Part shown: piece by piece, positions 15,827 through 23,867 of the stretch
Numbering within the stretch: position 1 is the stretch's first letter
How the letters are laid out: the number at the start of each line of letters is the position of its first letter
Assembly: GCF_000745835.1 (NCBI RefSeq)
Contig: NZ_JQKB01000045.1
Coordinates: forward strand, 1-45,678
Origin: Belnapia moabensis DSM 16746
GTDB taxonomy: Bacteria > Pseudomonadota > Alphaproteobacteria > Acetobacterales > Acetobacteraceae
Direction of reading: 5' to 3'
Length of the DNA stretch: 45,678 bases
Position numbers and translations under genes: made by a program
The notes under the pieces: model-generated
Told to the model about the DNA's origin: nothing
Seen by the model: only the letters and a program-made list of their open reading frames with translations
Databases searched by the model: none

Positions 15827-16080
15827 GCTTCGTCGATCCCCCAAGCGCCGCGCTCGCGCTCGCCGCGGCGGATGATCTCGGCATTGGCGGCATCGATGGA
15901 GTGCTCGGAATCGGCACGCCGTTGCGACGCATCCGGCGTCAGCGCATTCTCGATCTCGGCCGCCGCGGCACGCAGCTGTGCCGCCGCTTGGCCCGGCACG
16001 CCATCACGCTCGGCCATGGCCAGGAGCGGCTGCAGCTCGTTCAGCAATGTCCTCAGATGATGGTGAAGTTCGCGGTCCAT
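15823..16080 (-). CDS. Small helical protein of unknown function
   Basis: An 85-residue, Ala/Glu/Arg-rich protein, almost entirely helical by composition (MDRELHHHLRTLLNELQPLL...). It has no recognised motif, signal or membrane segment. Its stop overlaps the acetyltransferase start by 4 nt (ATGA), which supports it as a real, coupled gene. It begins 95 nt after the holin-like gene, beyond a GC-rich hairpin. Confidence 0.6.
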   Translation of the reverse strand: MDRELHHHLRTLLNELQPLLAMAERDGVPGQAAAQLRAAAAEIENALTPDASQRRADSEHSIDAANAEIIRRGERERGAWGIDEA

Positions 16081-16143
16081 GCCGCTATTCCTCGCTGCCT
16101 GCCCTGGCTGAACGCGCGAGGGCTGCGAGAGATCGTCAAAGTC

Positions 16144-16165
16144 GGCCGGCCAATGATGGCCGGCC
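16144..16165 (-). terminator. GC-rich hairpin after the holin-like gene
   Basis: GGCCGGCC (16144-16151) and GGCCGGCC (16158-16165) form a perfect 8-bp stem with a 6-nt loop, 10 bp past the stop of the holin-like gene. The T-run is weak (ACTTTG), so it may slow or end transcription only partly. Confidence 0.4.
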
Positions 16166-16175
16166 GCCTCTCCGC

Positions 16176-16610
16176 TTACCGCCTGGCGATGAAGCCGACG
16201 ACCGCTGCGGTCACTGCCGCGCCGATCAGTCCCTTCTTCGCGTTCCGGCTGCGCAGCAGCGGGGCGAGCACCATGGCGCGGGAGGCGGTATCCCCCACTT
16301 GCCGCAGCGCATCGTCACGCACCCGTTGTGCCTCGACCTGGATCGGGTCCTCGGCATGCCGCGCAGCCAACCAGCCGAGCAGCGCCGCCACTACCAGATC
16401 GACGCCGGCGACGATGAGCGCCGCCGCTGTCCCGCTGCGCCCGTCGGCCAGCCAGATCAGCGCCGCGACATGCAGCATGACCAGCAGCATCAGCCCGAAG
16501 ACCGCCGCCGCCGCGCCGAGCGCCGCCTGGATGGCGACTCCTCGGCCGGTGCGCTTCCACCGCAGCGTCTCGGCCTGCGCCGCAACGCGCAGGAGGCTGA
16601 TCAGGCGCAT
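16176..16610 (-). CDS. Phage-holin-family-like membrane protein
   Basis: A 144-residue protein with two adjacent hydrophobic helices (about 27-55 and 60-82) followed by a charged helix and a C-terminal hydrophobic stretch (GLIGAAVTAAVVGFIA). This layout fits the holin/actin-superfamily-like membrane proteins often found beside DUF883 genes. It is probably a host envelope-stress protein, not a lysis holin, because no phage genes are near. It starts 6 nt after the DUF883 stop. Confidence 0.7.
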   Translation of the reverse strand: MRLISLLRVAAQAETLRWKRTGRGVAIQAALGAAAAVFGLMLLVMLHVAALIWLADGRSGTAAALIVAGVDLVVAALLGWLAARHAEDPIQVEAQRVRDDALRQVGDTASRAMVLAPLLRSRNAKKGLIGAAVTAAVVGFIARR

Positions 16611-16616
16611 GGCCGC

Positions 16617-16964
16617 TTAGTGCCGGTCGCGCGGATAGACGTAGGTATTGCCGCCCATCAGCCGGCCGATCAGGTAGCCGCCGAGGGCGGCGATGCCGAT
16701 CGCCATCAGCGGCTTCTCACGCACGGTCTCGGAGATTGCGTCGGCCCGCTCCTCGACCGCCTCGCGGGCGCGGTTGGCATAGTCGGATACCTGGTCGGCC
16801 GCGCCGGCCAGCGCCGGCGTGACGCGCTCCTGCATCAGCCGCTCGACCTGGGCGCGCAGCTTCGCCAGCTCTTCCTGCGCGTCGGTGGAGACGCGGTCGG
16901 CGGAAGCTGCGGCCTGATCCTTGAGGCGGCGGGCGTCGTTGGACATGTCATTGGCAGCCGACAT
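16617..16964 (-). CDS. DUF883 (ElaB/YqjD-like) membrane-anchored protein
   Basis: A 115-residue protein with the DUF883 pattern: a long charged helix (about 10-75, RRLKDQAAASADRV...) and a C-terminal Gly-rich membrane segment (MAIGIAALGGYLIGRLMGG, about 88-106) ending in YPRDRH. E. coli ElaB and YqjD of this family are inner-membrane proteins that associate with ribosomes in stationary phase. ATG 16964 is supported by AAGGAG 7 nt upstream. The frame remains open far upstream, but there it is antisense to the ABC ATPase. First gene of the pair with the holin-like protein. Confidence 0.88.
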   Translation of the reverse strand: MSAANDMSNDARRLKDQAAASADRVSTDAQEELAKLRAQVERLMQERVTPALAGAADQVSDYANRAREAVEERADAISETVREKPLMAIGIAALGGYLIGRLMGGNTYVYPRDRH

Positions 16965-17087
16965 GGTTTTTCTCCTTGCGGGGTGGAAACTTGGCGCTGC
17001 AACGCGGCCTGGCGGCCGATGGTTCCACCCCTGGACGTTGACACTGTCAGGCCGGGCGGCGATGCCTTGGCAAGGGAAGGGACCGTG

Positions 17088-18158
17088 ATGGACGTGCCGC
17101 TGCTGCGCCTCGAAGGCATCGCAAACAGAGCGGCCGGGCTGGAGGCGATCAACCTCGACCTCGCCCATGGCGAATGCCTGGCGCTGCTCGCCCCGGCCGG
17201 CGCCGGCAAGACCGCGCTGCTTCGCCTCGTCGCCGGCATCGATCGGCCGGATGAGGGGCGGGTGCTGCTTGCCGGGCGCCAACTCTCGGGCCTTGCGCCG
17301 TCGCAGCGCCCGATCGCCGTCTTCGACCCAGACCTTCCTGGCGGCCGCACGGTGCAGGAGGCCATTGCGCAACTCCTGCCCGGCTACGGCATCCCCGCCC
17401 GCGACCGCTCCGCCCGCATTGCCCGGGCGCTGACCGCCCTCGGCCTCGACGGTTTCGAAGGTCGCCGCATCGGCCAGCTCGGCCCGTTGCCGCGCCTCCG
17501 GGCCGCCTTCGCCCGTGCGCTTGCGCCGGAGCAGCCGCTCCTGCTGCTCGACGATCCGCTGGCCGGGCTCGACCCCGCGCCGCGCCGCGCCTTCGCCTTC
17601 GAGTTCAGGCGCATCGCCCGCCGCCTCGGCCTCACCATCCTGCTGGCGACGCGGGATGGGGAGGAGGCCATGGCGCTGGCCGACCGCATCGCCATCATCG
17701 AGGAGGGTGGAATCGCCCAGTGCGACACTCCCCGCGCCCTCTACGAGGAGCCCGCTACGGCCTTCATCGCCGGCCTGCTCGGCGAGAACAACCGCCTGCC
17801 CGGCACGGTCGAATGGCGGGAGGAGGCGGAGTGCGGCATTCGCCTCGATTGCGGCCCATCGGTCGAGGCCCGCATCGCCGATGCCGGCGGCCCAGGGAGC
17901 CGCTGCATCGTCGCCATCCGCCCGGACCGTGTTGCCGTCGCCGCCCTGCCGGCCGAAGAGATGGGCGAGGGCGCGCTGCCGGCGGCGCTGCGCGATACTG
18001 TCTTCCTCGGCGACCATGTCCGCCTGCTGATGGAACTCGGCGAGGGCGGGATGCTCATCGCCCGCCGTCCGCCTGGCACCCGCCTGCCGGTGCCCGGTGG
18101 CCCGGCCTCCGTTGCTTGGGATCCCTTTGCCGCCTTCGCCTACCGCGCGCTCCGCTGA
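17088..18158 (+). CDS. ABC-type ATPase homologue with eroded catalytic motifs
   Basis: A 356-residue protein with the layout of PotA/MalK-type importer ATPases: nucleotide domain (about 1-235) and a C-terminal TOBE-like beta region. Walker A is nearly intact (APAGAGKT, 35-42, first Gly lost). The Q-loop Gln is Asp80 (VFDPD), LSGGQ reads LGPLP (131-135), the Walker B acid is Asp156 (LLLLDDP) in place of Glu, and the switch His is Arg189 (ATRDGEEA). It may still bind nucleotide but is unlikely to hydrolyse it normally. No permease or binding protein adjoins. ATG 17088 has AAGGGA about 8 nt upstream. A non-transport or regulatory role is inference. Confidence 0.82.
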   Translation: MDVPLLRLEGIANRAAGLEAINLDLAHGECLALLAPAGAGKTALLRLVAGIDRPDEGRVLLAGRQLSGLAPSQRPIAVFDPDLPGGRTVQEAIAQLLPGYGIPARDRSARIARALTALGLDGFEGRRIGQLGPLPRLRAAFARALAPEQPLLLLDDPLAGLDPAPRRAFAFEFRRIARRLGLTILLATRDGEEAMALADRIAIIEEGGIAQCDTPRALYEEPATAFIAGLLGENNRLPGTVEWREEAECGIRLDCGPSVEARIADAGGPGSRCIVAIRPDRVAVAALPAEEMGEGALPAALRDTVFLGDHVRLLMELGEGGMLIARRPPGTRLPVPGGPASVAWDPFAAFAYRALR

Positions 18159-18221
18159 CCGGCCTTGGTTCCGGCCGGCGCCGCCCCATCTGCTCCGCGC
18201 AACAAACCGGAGGGACCGTCC

Positions 18222-18956
18222 TTGTCCACGCTGCTGAACCGCCGCTCCGCCCTGCTGGGCGGCGCTGCCCTGGCCAGCCTTTTCGCTGCCCCGCGAGCCT
18301 GGGCCCAGGCGCCCGCTTCCGCTCCTTCTGGCCCATTCACCCTGCCGCCGCTCCCCTATGCGGCCAATGCGAACGAGCCGCATATCGACGCGCAGACCAT
18401 GGAGATCCACCACGGCCGGCACCACGCCGCCTATGTCGCCAACCTGAACGCGGCGGTGAAGGACCACGGCCAGGTCGCAGCCATGCCGATCGAGCAGATC
18501 CTGGCGAGGCTCGGCGAGATGCCGGAGGCGATCCGCACAGCGCTCCGCAACAATGGCGGGGGACACGCCAACCACGCGATGTTCTGGGGCATCATGGGCG
18601 GCAAGGGTGGTGCGCCGACGGGCGAGCTGGCCGAGGCGATCACCCGCGACCTTGGCGGCTTCGACAAGCTGAAGGGCGACTTCAACGGGGCTGGCGCCCG
18701 CGTCTTCGGTTCCGGCTGGGTCTTCGTCACCGTGGATCGCGCTGGCAAGCTGGCGCTGGCCAGCCGGCCCAACCAGGACACCCCGCTGATGGATGATGGC
18801 CGGGTGCTCATCGGCAACGATGTCTGGGAGCATGCCTACTATCTGAAGTACCAGAACCGCCGCCCGGCCTATCTGGAGGCCTGGTGGAACGTGCTCGATT
18901 GGGAGAAGGTCGCTGCCCGCTATGCCGCGGCCAAGGCCGGTTCATTGACGATCTAG
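18222..18956 (+). CDS. Exported Fe/Mn superoxide dismutase
   Basis: A 244-residue iron/manganese superoxide dismutase converting superoxide to peroxide and oxygen. The four metal ligands can be placed at His54, His118, Asp200 and His204 (EPHIDAQTM, ANHAMFW, NDVWEHAYY). An N-terminal leader carries a twin Arg (NRRSALLGG), a hydrophobic run and AWAQA near 26-30, so it is probably exported to the periplasm folded, by Tat. TTG 18222 is the likely start because GGAGGG lies 7 nt upstream; an ATG at 18165 would add residues without a ribosome site. It lies 63 nt after the ABC ATPase homologue. Confidence 0.93.
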   Translation: MSTLLNRRSALLGGAALASLFAAPRAWAQAPASAPSGPFTLPPLPYAANANEPHIDAQTMEIHHGRHHAAYVANLNAAVKDHGQVAAMPIEQILARLGEMPEAIRTALRNNGGGHANHAMFWGIMGGKGGAPTGELAEAITRDLGGFDKLKGDFNGAGARVFGSGWVFVTVDRAGKLALASRPNQDTPLMDDGRVLIGNDVWEHAYYLKYQNRRPAYLEAWWNVLDWEKVAARYAAAKAGSLTI

Positions 18957-18957
18957 G

Positions 18958-19000
18958 CCGCGACCGCCTGAGGCGCCGGTGCCGAAGGCATGGGTCGCGG
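18958..19000 (+). terminator. Inverted repeat downstream of the superoxide dismutase gene
   Basis: CCGCGACC (18958-18965) is perfectly complementary to GGTCGCGG (18993-19000), 2 bp after the stop codon. The loop is long (27 nt) and there is no T-run, so termination is possible but not well supported. Confidence 0.25.
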
Positions 19001-19076
19001 TGTCGACCTGTGTGGGAACCGAGGGCGGGGGAGGGCGGTTCACCCCGCACTTCCCCCACGAATTCCGAGGTTCCCC

Positions 19077-20183
19077 ATGCCGCAGCTCCGGCTGAAGCCG
19101 CTCAACCAGCAGACTATCGTCATCACCGGCGCCAGCTCCGGCATCGGCCTCGCCACTGCCCGCCTCGCCGCGCAATCCGGTGCCCGCGTCTTCCTCATCT
19201 CCCGCAACGGCGAGGCTCTTGAGAAGATCGTGCAGGAGTTGCGCAACCAGGGCGCGCGCGCCGACCATGCCGTCGCCGATGTCGGCAAGCTCGAGGAGCT
19301 GGAGGCTGCCGCCAGCAAGGTGCAGGAGGTCTTCGGCGGCTTTGACTCCTGGGTGAACGATGCCGGCACATCGATCTATGGTGAGATCGAGAAGGTCCCG
19401 CTTGCCGATCACCATCGTCTCTTCGAGACCAACTACTGGGGCGTCGTCCACGGCAGCACCATCGCGGCGCGTGCGCTGCGCCAGCGCGGCGGTGGTGCTA
19501 TCGTCAATATCGGCAGCGTTCTCTCTGACCGGGCCATGATGCTCCAGGGCCCTTATTCCGCAACGAAGCACGCCGTCCGCGCATTTACGGATGCGCTCAG
19601 GATGGAGCTGGAGCGCGACGGGGCGCCTATCAGCGTCACGCTCATCAAGCCCTCCGGCATCGAGACCGGTTTCCAAGACCATGCCCGCAACTACCTGCCG
19701 AGCGAGGGCGTCCGCGTTCCGCCGCCGGCCTATGACCCGAAGCTCGTCGCCCGCGCCATCCTGCATGCCTGCGCCCATAAGCGGCGGGAGTTGGTGGTCG
19801 GCTTCGGCGGCCATGCCATCGCGCTGATGGGTGCGCTCTTCCCCCGCACCACCGACCTGGTGATGGAGGCGGTCGGCTACCCGGCCCAGGTCAGCAGCAA
19901 GCGCCCGAAGGCGAGCCGCGTCGACAACCTCTACCAGCCGCGCGAGGACGGCACCGAGAAGAGCCTCACCCGCCCTGTCGCTCCGGTGCGGAAGACCAGC
20001 CTCTTCCTTGAGGCCCAGCTGCATCCGGCGATGACCGCGGCGGCGCTCGCTGGCCTTGGCGCGCTGGTGATCGGCATCGGTGCCGCCCGGCGGATGGGCG
20101 GCGGGCGCGTCCTCATCCCTGGCCAGCGGCCGGTGCGCCGGCTCGCCCGCGAGGCGCGGCGACGCGTCGGCGGCATCTTCTGA
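19077..20183 (+). CDS. SDR family oxidoreductase with C-terminal membrane segment
   Basis: A 368-residue short-chain dehydrogenase, longer than the classical 250. The Rossmann motif TGASSGIG is near 18-25, the catalytic Ser in NIGSVLSD and Tyr/Lys in PYSATKHAV. A C-terminal extension of about 100 residues contains a hydrophobic stretch (AAALAGLGALVIGIGAA) and a very basic tail, so it may attach to the membrane. ATG 19077 has CGAGG 6 nt upstream. The next SDR starts within its stop codon, so the two are coupled. Substrate unknown; related long SDRs are often annotated as general oxidoreductases of lipid or stress metabolism. Confidence 0.88.
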   Translation: MPQLRLKPLNQQTIVITGASSGIGLATARLAAQSGARVFLISRNGEALEKIVQELRNQGARADHAVADVGKLEELEAAASKVQEVFGGFDSWVNDAGTSIYGEIEKVPLADHHRLFETNYWGVVHGSTIAARALRQRGGGAIVNIGSVLSDRAMMLQGPYSATKHAVRAFTDALRMELERDGAPISVTLIKPSGIETGFQDHARNYLPSEGVRVPPPAYDPKLVARAILHACAHKRRELVVGFGGHAIALMGALFPRTTDLVMEAVGYPAQVSSKRPKASRVDNLYQPREDGTEKSLTRPVAPVRKTSLFLEAQLHPAMTAAALAGLGALVIGIGAARRMGGGRVLIPGQRPVRRLAREARRRVGGIF

Positions 20184-21040
20184 TGCCGCACCCGGCTCTC
20201 GTCCCGGGCGCCGTCGCCGTCGTCACCGGCGGCGCCGCGGGTATTGGCTTCGCGGCCGCCACCCGCTTTGCGCAGCAAGGGTTGCATATCGTCCTCGCCG
20301 ATCTCGGCGAGGACCGCTTGGTCAGGGCGGCGGCCGCCATCGTCGAGGCAGTGCCCGGTGCAGAGGTGATGACGCAGCCCTGCGATGTCGCCGACCCCGC
20401 CCAGGTCGCGGCGCTGGAGGCCGCGGTGCGCGAGCGCTTCGGCGGCACGGACGTTCTGATGAACAACGCGGGCATCCAACCCGGTAGCACCATCTTCGGC
20501 CCGCCCGGAACCTGGTCTCGCATCCTGCAGACCAATCTCTGGGGCATCATTCATGGCAGTCAGATCTTCGTGCCGCGGATGATCGAGCGTGGTCGCCCGG
20601 GCCTCGTCATCAACACTGGCTCGAAGCAGGGCATCACCACGCCGCCCGGCGACCCGGCCTACAACGTGGCGAAGGCCGGCGTTCGCGCCTTCACCGAGGC
20701 CTTGCAGCACGAGTTGCGCAACACCGAGGGCTGCAGGCTCAGCGCGCATCTGCTCATTCCCGGCTTCGTCTTCACCGGCCTCACCGCCAACGGCCGCACG
20801 GAGAAGCCCGCGGCCGCCTGGACGCCGGAGCAGACGGTGGATTTCATGCTGGAACGCCTCGAAGCCGGCGACTTCTACATCCTCTGCCCCGACAACGACG
20901 TGCCGCGCTGGCTGGATGAGCGGCGCATCCTTTGGTCGGCAGGCGACATCGTCGAGAACCGTCCGCCCTTGTCGCGCTGGCACAAGGACTATGCTGAGGC
21001 CTTCGCGGCTTTCGTCAAATCCGGCCCTCGATCGCCCTGA
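20183..21040 (+). CDS. SDR family NAD(P)-dependent oxidoreductase
   Basis: A 285-residue short-chain dehydrogenase. Visible are TGGAAGIG (15-22), NNAG, the catalytic Ser in NTGSKQG and Tyr/Lys in YNVAKAG. The ATG overlaps the previous stop (TGATG). The C-terminal 70 residues (FYILCPDNDVPRWLDERRILWSAGDIVENRPPLSRWH split across the region) are conserved-looking and may shape substrate binding. Substrate unknown. Two unlike SDRs translated in tandem suggest two steps on related substrates or a heteromeric pair. Confidence 0.88.
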   Translation: MPHPALVPGAVAVVTGGAAGIGFAAATRFAQQGLHIVLADLGEDRLVRAAAAIVEAVPGAEVMTQPCDVADPAQVAALEAAVRERFGGTDVLMNNAGIQPGSTIFGPPGTWSRILQTNLWGIIHGSQIFVPRMIERGRPGLVINTGSKQGITTPPGDPAYNVAKAGVRAFTEALQHELRNTEGCRLSAHLLIPGFVFTGLTANGRTEKPAAAWTPEQTVDFMLERLEAGDFYILCPDNDVPRWLDERRILWSAGDIVENRPPLSRWHKDYAEAFAAFVKSGPRSP

Positions 21041-21083
21041 GCGCTTCCGCTCAAGGTCGGCTGTCGCATACGGCGGCCCGACT

Positions 21084-22049
21084 TCAGAACAACAGGCCTT
21101 TCTTCAGCATGCCGTGCACGCCTTTCTCGCCGTTGACCGTCTGGGTCACATGGAAATCGACGGCGAGCGAGCAGAGCTGGTAGGCATCCGCCGCCGAGAG
21201 GTTGGTGCGCGAGACGATGAAGGCGATCATCTCGCGCAGCGCCTGCTTCATGGCGAGGTCGAGATCCTCGTGCATCCCCATGCTGATGAAATGCGTCGGC
21301 GTCTCTGCGCGCGGGAAACGCAGCACCGGGTCCTTGGCGCCGCCGCCTTTCTCTAGGCCGAGGCGGAAATGCCCGGTCAGGCAGATCTCCAGCGCATTGA
21401 TGCAGACCTCGCCATCGCCCTGCACGCCATGCCCGTCGCCGGCCGAGAAATTCGCCCCCGGCACGAAGACCGGCAGGTAGAGCGTCGTCCCTGCCACCAG
21501 CTCCTTGTTGTCGAGGTTGCCGCCATGCGCCCGCGGCTCCTTGGTGGAGATGGTGCCCCATTCCTCGGGTCCTGCGACGCCCATCACCCCGAAGAAAGGC
21601 GCGAGCGGCAGGGTGATGCCAGGCCCGACCGGCACCTTGCAGGTCATCGCCTGCTTGTCGACCGGGATGTGCAGCACCCGCTTGTAGGGGAAGTCCTCTG
21701 GCAAGGTGCCCGCGAGCGGGCGGAAGGCGCAGAAGCCCCAGTCGGCGCCCAGGTCGATCCGCTCAATATCGACGCGCAGGCAATCCCCCGGTTCGGCGCC
21801 CTTCACCGCGACCGGGCCGGTGAGGATATGCGGCCCGTGCCGCGTCGGCGGCGCGGCATGGATGGCGGCGAGGCGCGGCGGGATGGCAAGCCCGCTCCCC
21901 GCTGGTGGCATCACGTCCGGCGCGCCGGAGACGCATTCGAGGATGACGAGGTCGCCGGGGTCGACAGTCTTCACGGGCGCGAAGGAGGCGTCGAACCCGC
22001 CCCAGCGGATGTTCTCGAGCGTCGGTTCGATATGGTGCGTCGCGGGCAA
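21084..22049 (-). CDS. Acetamidase/formamidase family protein
   Basis: About 321 residues matching the FmdA/AmdA fold: an N-terminal HHIEPTLENIRWG, the centre THISTKEPRAHGGNLDNKEL-like segment (TISTKEPRAHGGNLDN), and FSAGDGHGVQGDGEVC, which holds the conserved metal/active-site residues. Such enzymes hydrolyse formamide or short amides to ammonia and the acid. The start is ambiguous: TTG 22049 has GAGGAGG 8 nt upstream, while ATG 22082 overlaps the preceding stop (TGATG) and would add 11 residues. Its convergent neighbour ends 44 nt away. Confidence 0.87.
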   Translation of the reverse strand: MPATHHIEPTLENIRWGGFDASFAPVKTVDPGDLVILECVSGAPDVMPPAGSGLAIPPRLAAIHAAPPTRHGPHILTGPVAVKGAEPGDCLRVDIERIDLGADWGFCAFRPLAGTLPEDFPYKRVLHIPVDKQAMTCKVPVGPGITLPLAPFFGVMGVAGPEEWGTISTKEPRAHGGNLDNKELVAGTTLYLPVFVPGANFSAGDGHGVQGDGEVCINALEICLTGHFRLGLEKGGGAKDPVLRFPRAETPTHFISMGMHEDLDLAMKQALREMIAFIVSRTNLSAADAYQLCSLAVDFHVTQTVNGEKGVHGMLKKGLLF

Positions 22050-22081
22050 GCTACGGTCCTCCTCGAATCGGCGCCATGGCA

Positions 22082-22768
22082 TCACGGGGCGCCGGATGCC
22101 TGCAAGGCCTCCCGCAGCCGGCGCTGATCGGCCGGGCAGACCTCGCCCAGACGCTCGTATTCGGCCCGGCTGTCGATCCGTCCATGTGCTGTCTCGCGGG
22201 CATCCCGCATCCCGGCGAGGGCCGGCTCGATCGCCTGCCGCAGGCCCTCCTGCAAGGCCGCCATCGCCTCGTCGAAGGTGGCGCCACGCCCCTCGGCCCG
22301 CATCGCCCAGGCTTCCGTCGCCGCCCGTGCCCGTGCCGCCGCGGCGTGCAGCGTGCGCCGGTTCACCGCCACATGGCGCCTCTCATGCGCCAGAACCTCG
22401 CGCCAGAGGCAGCCGCCGCGCGGAATCTCCCCGGCGATGCGGATCAGATGCTCCGTTTGCAGCAGGCCGAGCGCGATCCGCGCCGGCCGGGCGCAGACCC
22501 CGCCCGCATCCTCGCGGTAGCGGGTCTCGATCTCGCTCTGCCATTCGACGCGGGAGGTGGTCAGCGCCAGGTGGTGCAGCCCTGGGCTGCGCGGCTGCCC
22601 CGACTCGCCATGGAGCCCGTCGATGCCAAGCGAGTGGCTGACCACCGGTGCAGGGTCGGTCACGGTCATGCGGATCTCCGGCCGTCCGGTGGGGCAGGGC
22701 GGCACACCCTCCGCATGAGCGGCGCCTGCCGGCAGCAGCAGAAGCGCTGCGAGCCAGCGCGAGCTCAG
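22082..22768 (-). CDS. DUF922-like putative zinc metallopeptidase, exported
   Basis: About 228 residues with an N-terminal hydrophobic leader (RWLAALLLLPAGAAHA) and an HExxH zinc motif, HERRH at 128-132 (counting from the proposed start). A preceding WQSEIETRYRE and a helical C-terminus resemble DUF922-type putative Zn peptidases. Cysteines in GVPPCP, GVCAR and GGCLW suggest an oxidised, periplasmic protein. No ATG, GTG or TTG stands before the leader; the best candidate is CTG 22768, overlapping the corA stop (CTGA). The frame is open to 22855 inside corA. The family call is tentative; the signal peptide and HERRH are seen directly. Confidence 0.65.
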   Translation of the reverse strand: MSSRWLAALLLLPAGAAHAEGVPPCPTGRPEIRMTVTDPAPVVSHSLGIDGLHGESGQPRSPGLHHLALTTSRVEWQSEIETRYREDAGGVCARPARIALGLLQTEHLIRIAGEIPRGGCLWREVLAHERRHVAVNRRTLHAAAARARAATEAWAMRAEGRGATFDEAMAALQEGLRQAIEPALAGMRDARETAHGRIDSRAEYERLGEVCPADQRRLREALQASGAP

Positions 22769-23751
22769 AGCCAGCCCTTGCGCTTGAAGTAGATGATTGG
22801 CAGCACCGCGGAGACCACCATCAGCCCCAGCGCCATGGGGTAGCCAAAGCTCCATTTGAGCTCTGGCATCATCTCGAAATTCATGCCGTAGATACTGGCG
22901 AGCAGGGTCGGCGGCATCAGTGCGACGGAAGCCACGGTGAAGGTCTTGATAATGGCGTTCTGCTCGACATTGATGATGCCGAGCACCGCGTCGAGCAGGA
23001 AGTTCGCCTTGCTGTTCAGGAAGTTCGCATGCTCGACGAGCGAGCGCACGTCGCGCACCAGCGTCTTGATCAGCGGCTGGTTCTCACGCCTGACCGCGAT
23101 CGCCTTCTCAGCGGTGAGGAAGGTGAAGATGCGCGACAGGCCGAGCAGCGTCTCGCTTGCCCGGGTCGTCACCTCTCCCACCTGGCCAAGGGTGATGAGC
23201 GCGTCCTTCAGGTCGGCATCCTTGGCGGTCGCCTTGACCTTGGCCTTGGCGGTGCGGAATGCGGCCTGGCTGGCGCGGTCCATCTCGGCGGCGATGCGCT
23301 CCAGTATATCGGCCAGCCGGTCCACCACCTGCTCGAACAGATGCAGCATCACCCCGTCGGGCGAGGTCAGTAGTTGCACCGGCGTCCGCTGGCAGCGGGC
23401 GGAGAAGACGGCGAAGGCCTTCGGTGTCGCGTAGCGGACCGTCACCAGCACCGCATTGCCGAGAACGAAGGTGATGGCCGTCGAGCCCAGTTCGCCCCCC
23501 TCGACCCCATAGAGGAAGGGCGCGGTGAGGAAGAGCGTGTCGTCCTCCTTGTAGAGGCGCGAGGAGCTTTCGATCTCCTGCATCTCCTCGCGCGTCGGGA
23601 TTTCGAGGCGCAGCGCGTCCTGCACCTGCCGCTCCTCCTCGGGCGTCGGCGTCAGCAGGTCGATCCAGATGGCGCGGCCGAGGCTCTCGGTCGCCTGTGC
23701 GCCCTCGCGCACGACGAGCTGTCCGGCCTCGACGGTATAGGTGGTCAGCAT
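22765..23751 (-). CDS. corA: CorA-type magnesium/divalent cation transporter
   Basis: A 328-residue CorA-family channel for Mg2+ (possibly Co2+ or Ni2+). It has a soluble alpha/beta N-terminal domain, a long stalk helix region (about 130-260) and two C-terminal membrane helices. The hallmark YGMN lies at the end of the first helix (LASIYGMNFEMMPEL). The periplasmic loop has the acidic MPEL, the usual MNF-type form. A basic C-terminal KRKGWL faces the cytoplasm. The DUF922-like gene seems to start within the stop codon. It is divergent from the Bug gene at 23868. Confidence 0.94.
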   Translation of the reverse strand: MLTTYTVEAGQLVVREGAQATESLGRAIWIDLLTPTPEEERQVQDALRLEIPTREEMQEIESSSRLYKEDDTLFLTAPFLYGVEGGELGSTAITFVLGNAVLVTVRYATPKAFAVFSARCQRTPVQLLTSPDGVMLHLFEQVVDRLADILERIAAEMDRASQAAFRTAKAKVKATAKDADLKDALITLGQVGEVTTRASETLLGLSRIFTFLTAEKAIAVRRENQPLIKTLVRDVRSLVEHANFLNSKANFLLDAVLGIINVEQNAIIKTFTVASVALMPPTLLASIYGMNFEMMPELKWSFGYPMALGLMVVSAVLPIIYFKRKGWL

Positions 23752-23867
23752 GATGGCTCCCCGGCCGGTCGGGCCAGGGGCTTCTACCCGCGCCCGCGCC
23801 AGGAGTCACGAGGGCGCTGCCGCTGGCCCGCCCCTTGCTCCCCAGCCGGTGATCCAGGGGATTTGCC

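Noticed and set aside
16965-18833. Upstream extension of the DUF883 frame to 738 codons
   Set aside because: It is antisense to the ABC ATPase and the superoxide dismutase; a clear ribosome site supports the start at 16964.
21038-21053. TGAGCG/CGCTCA hairpin at the SDR stop as a terminator
   Set aside because: The stem is only 6 bp and no T-run follows, so it is not convincing.
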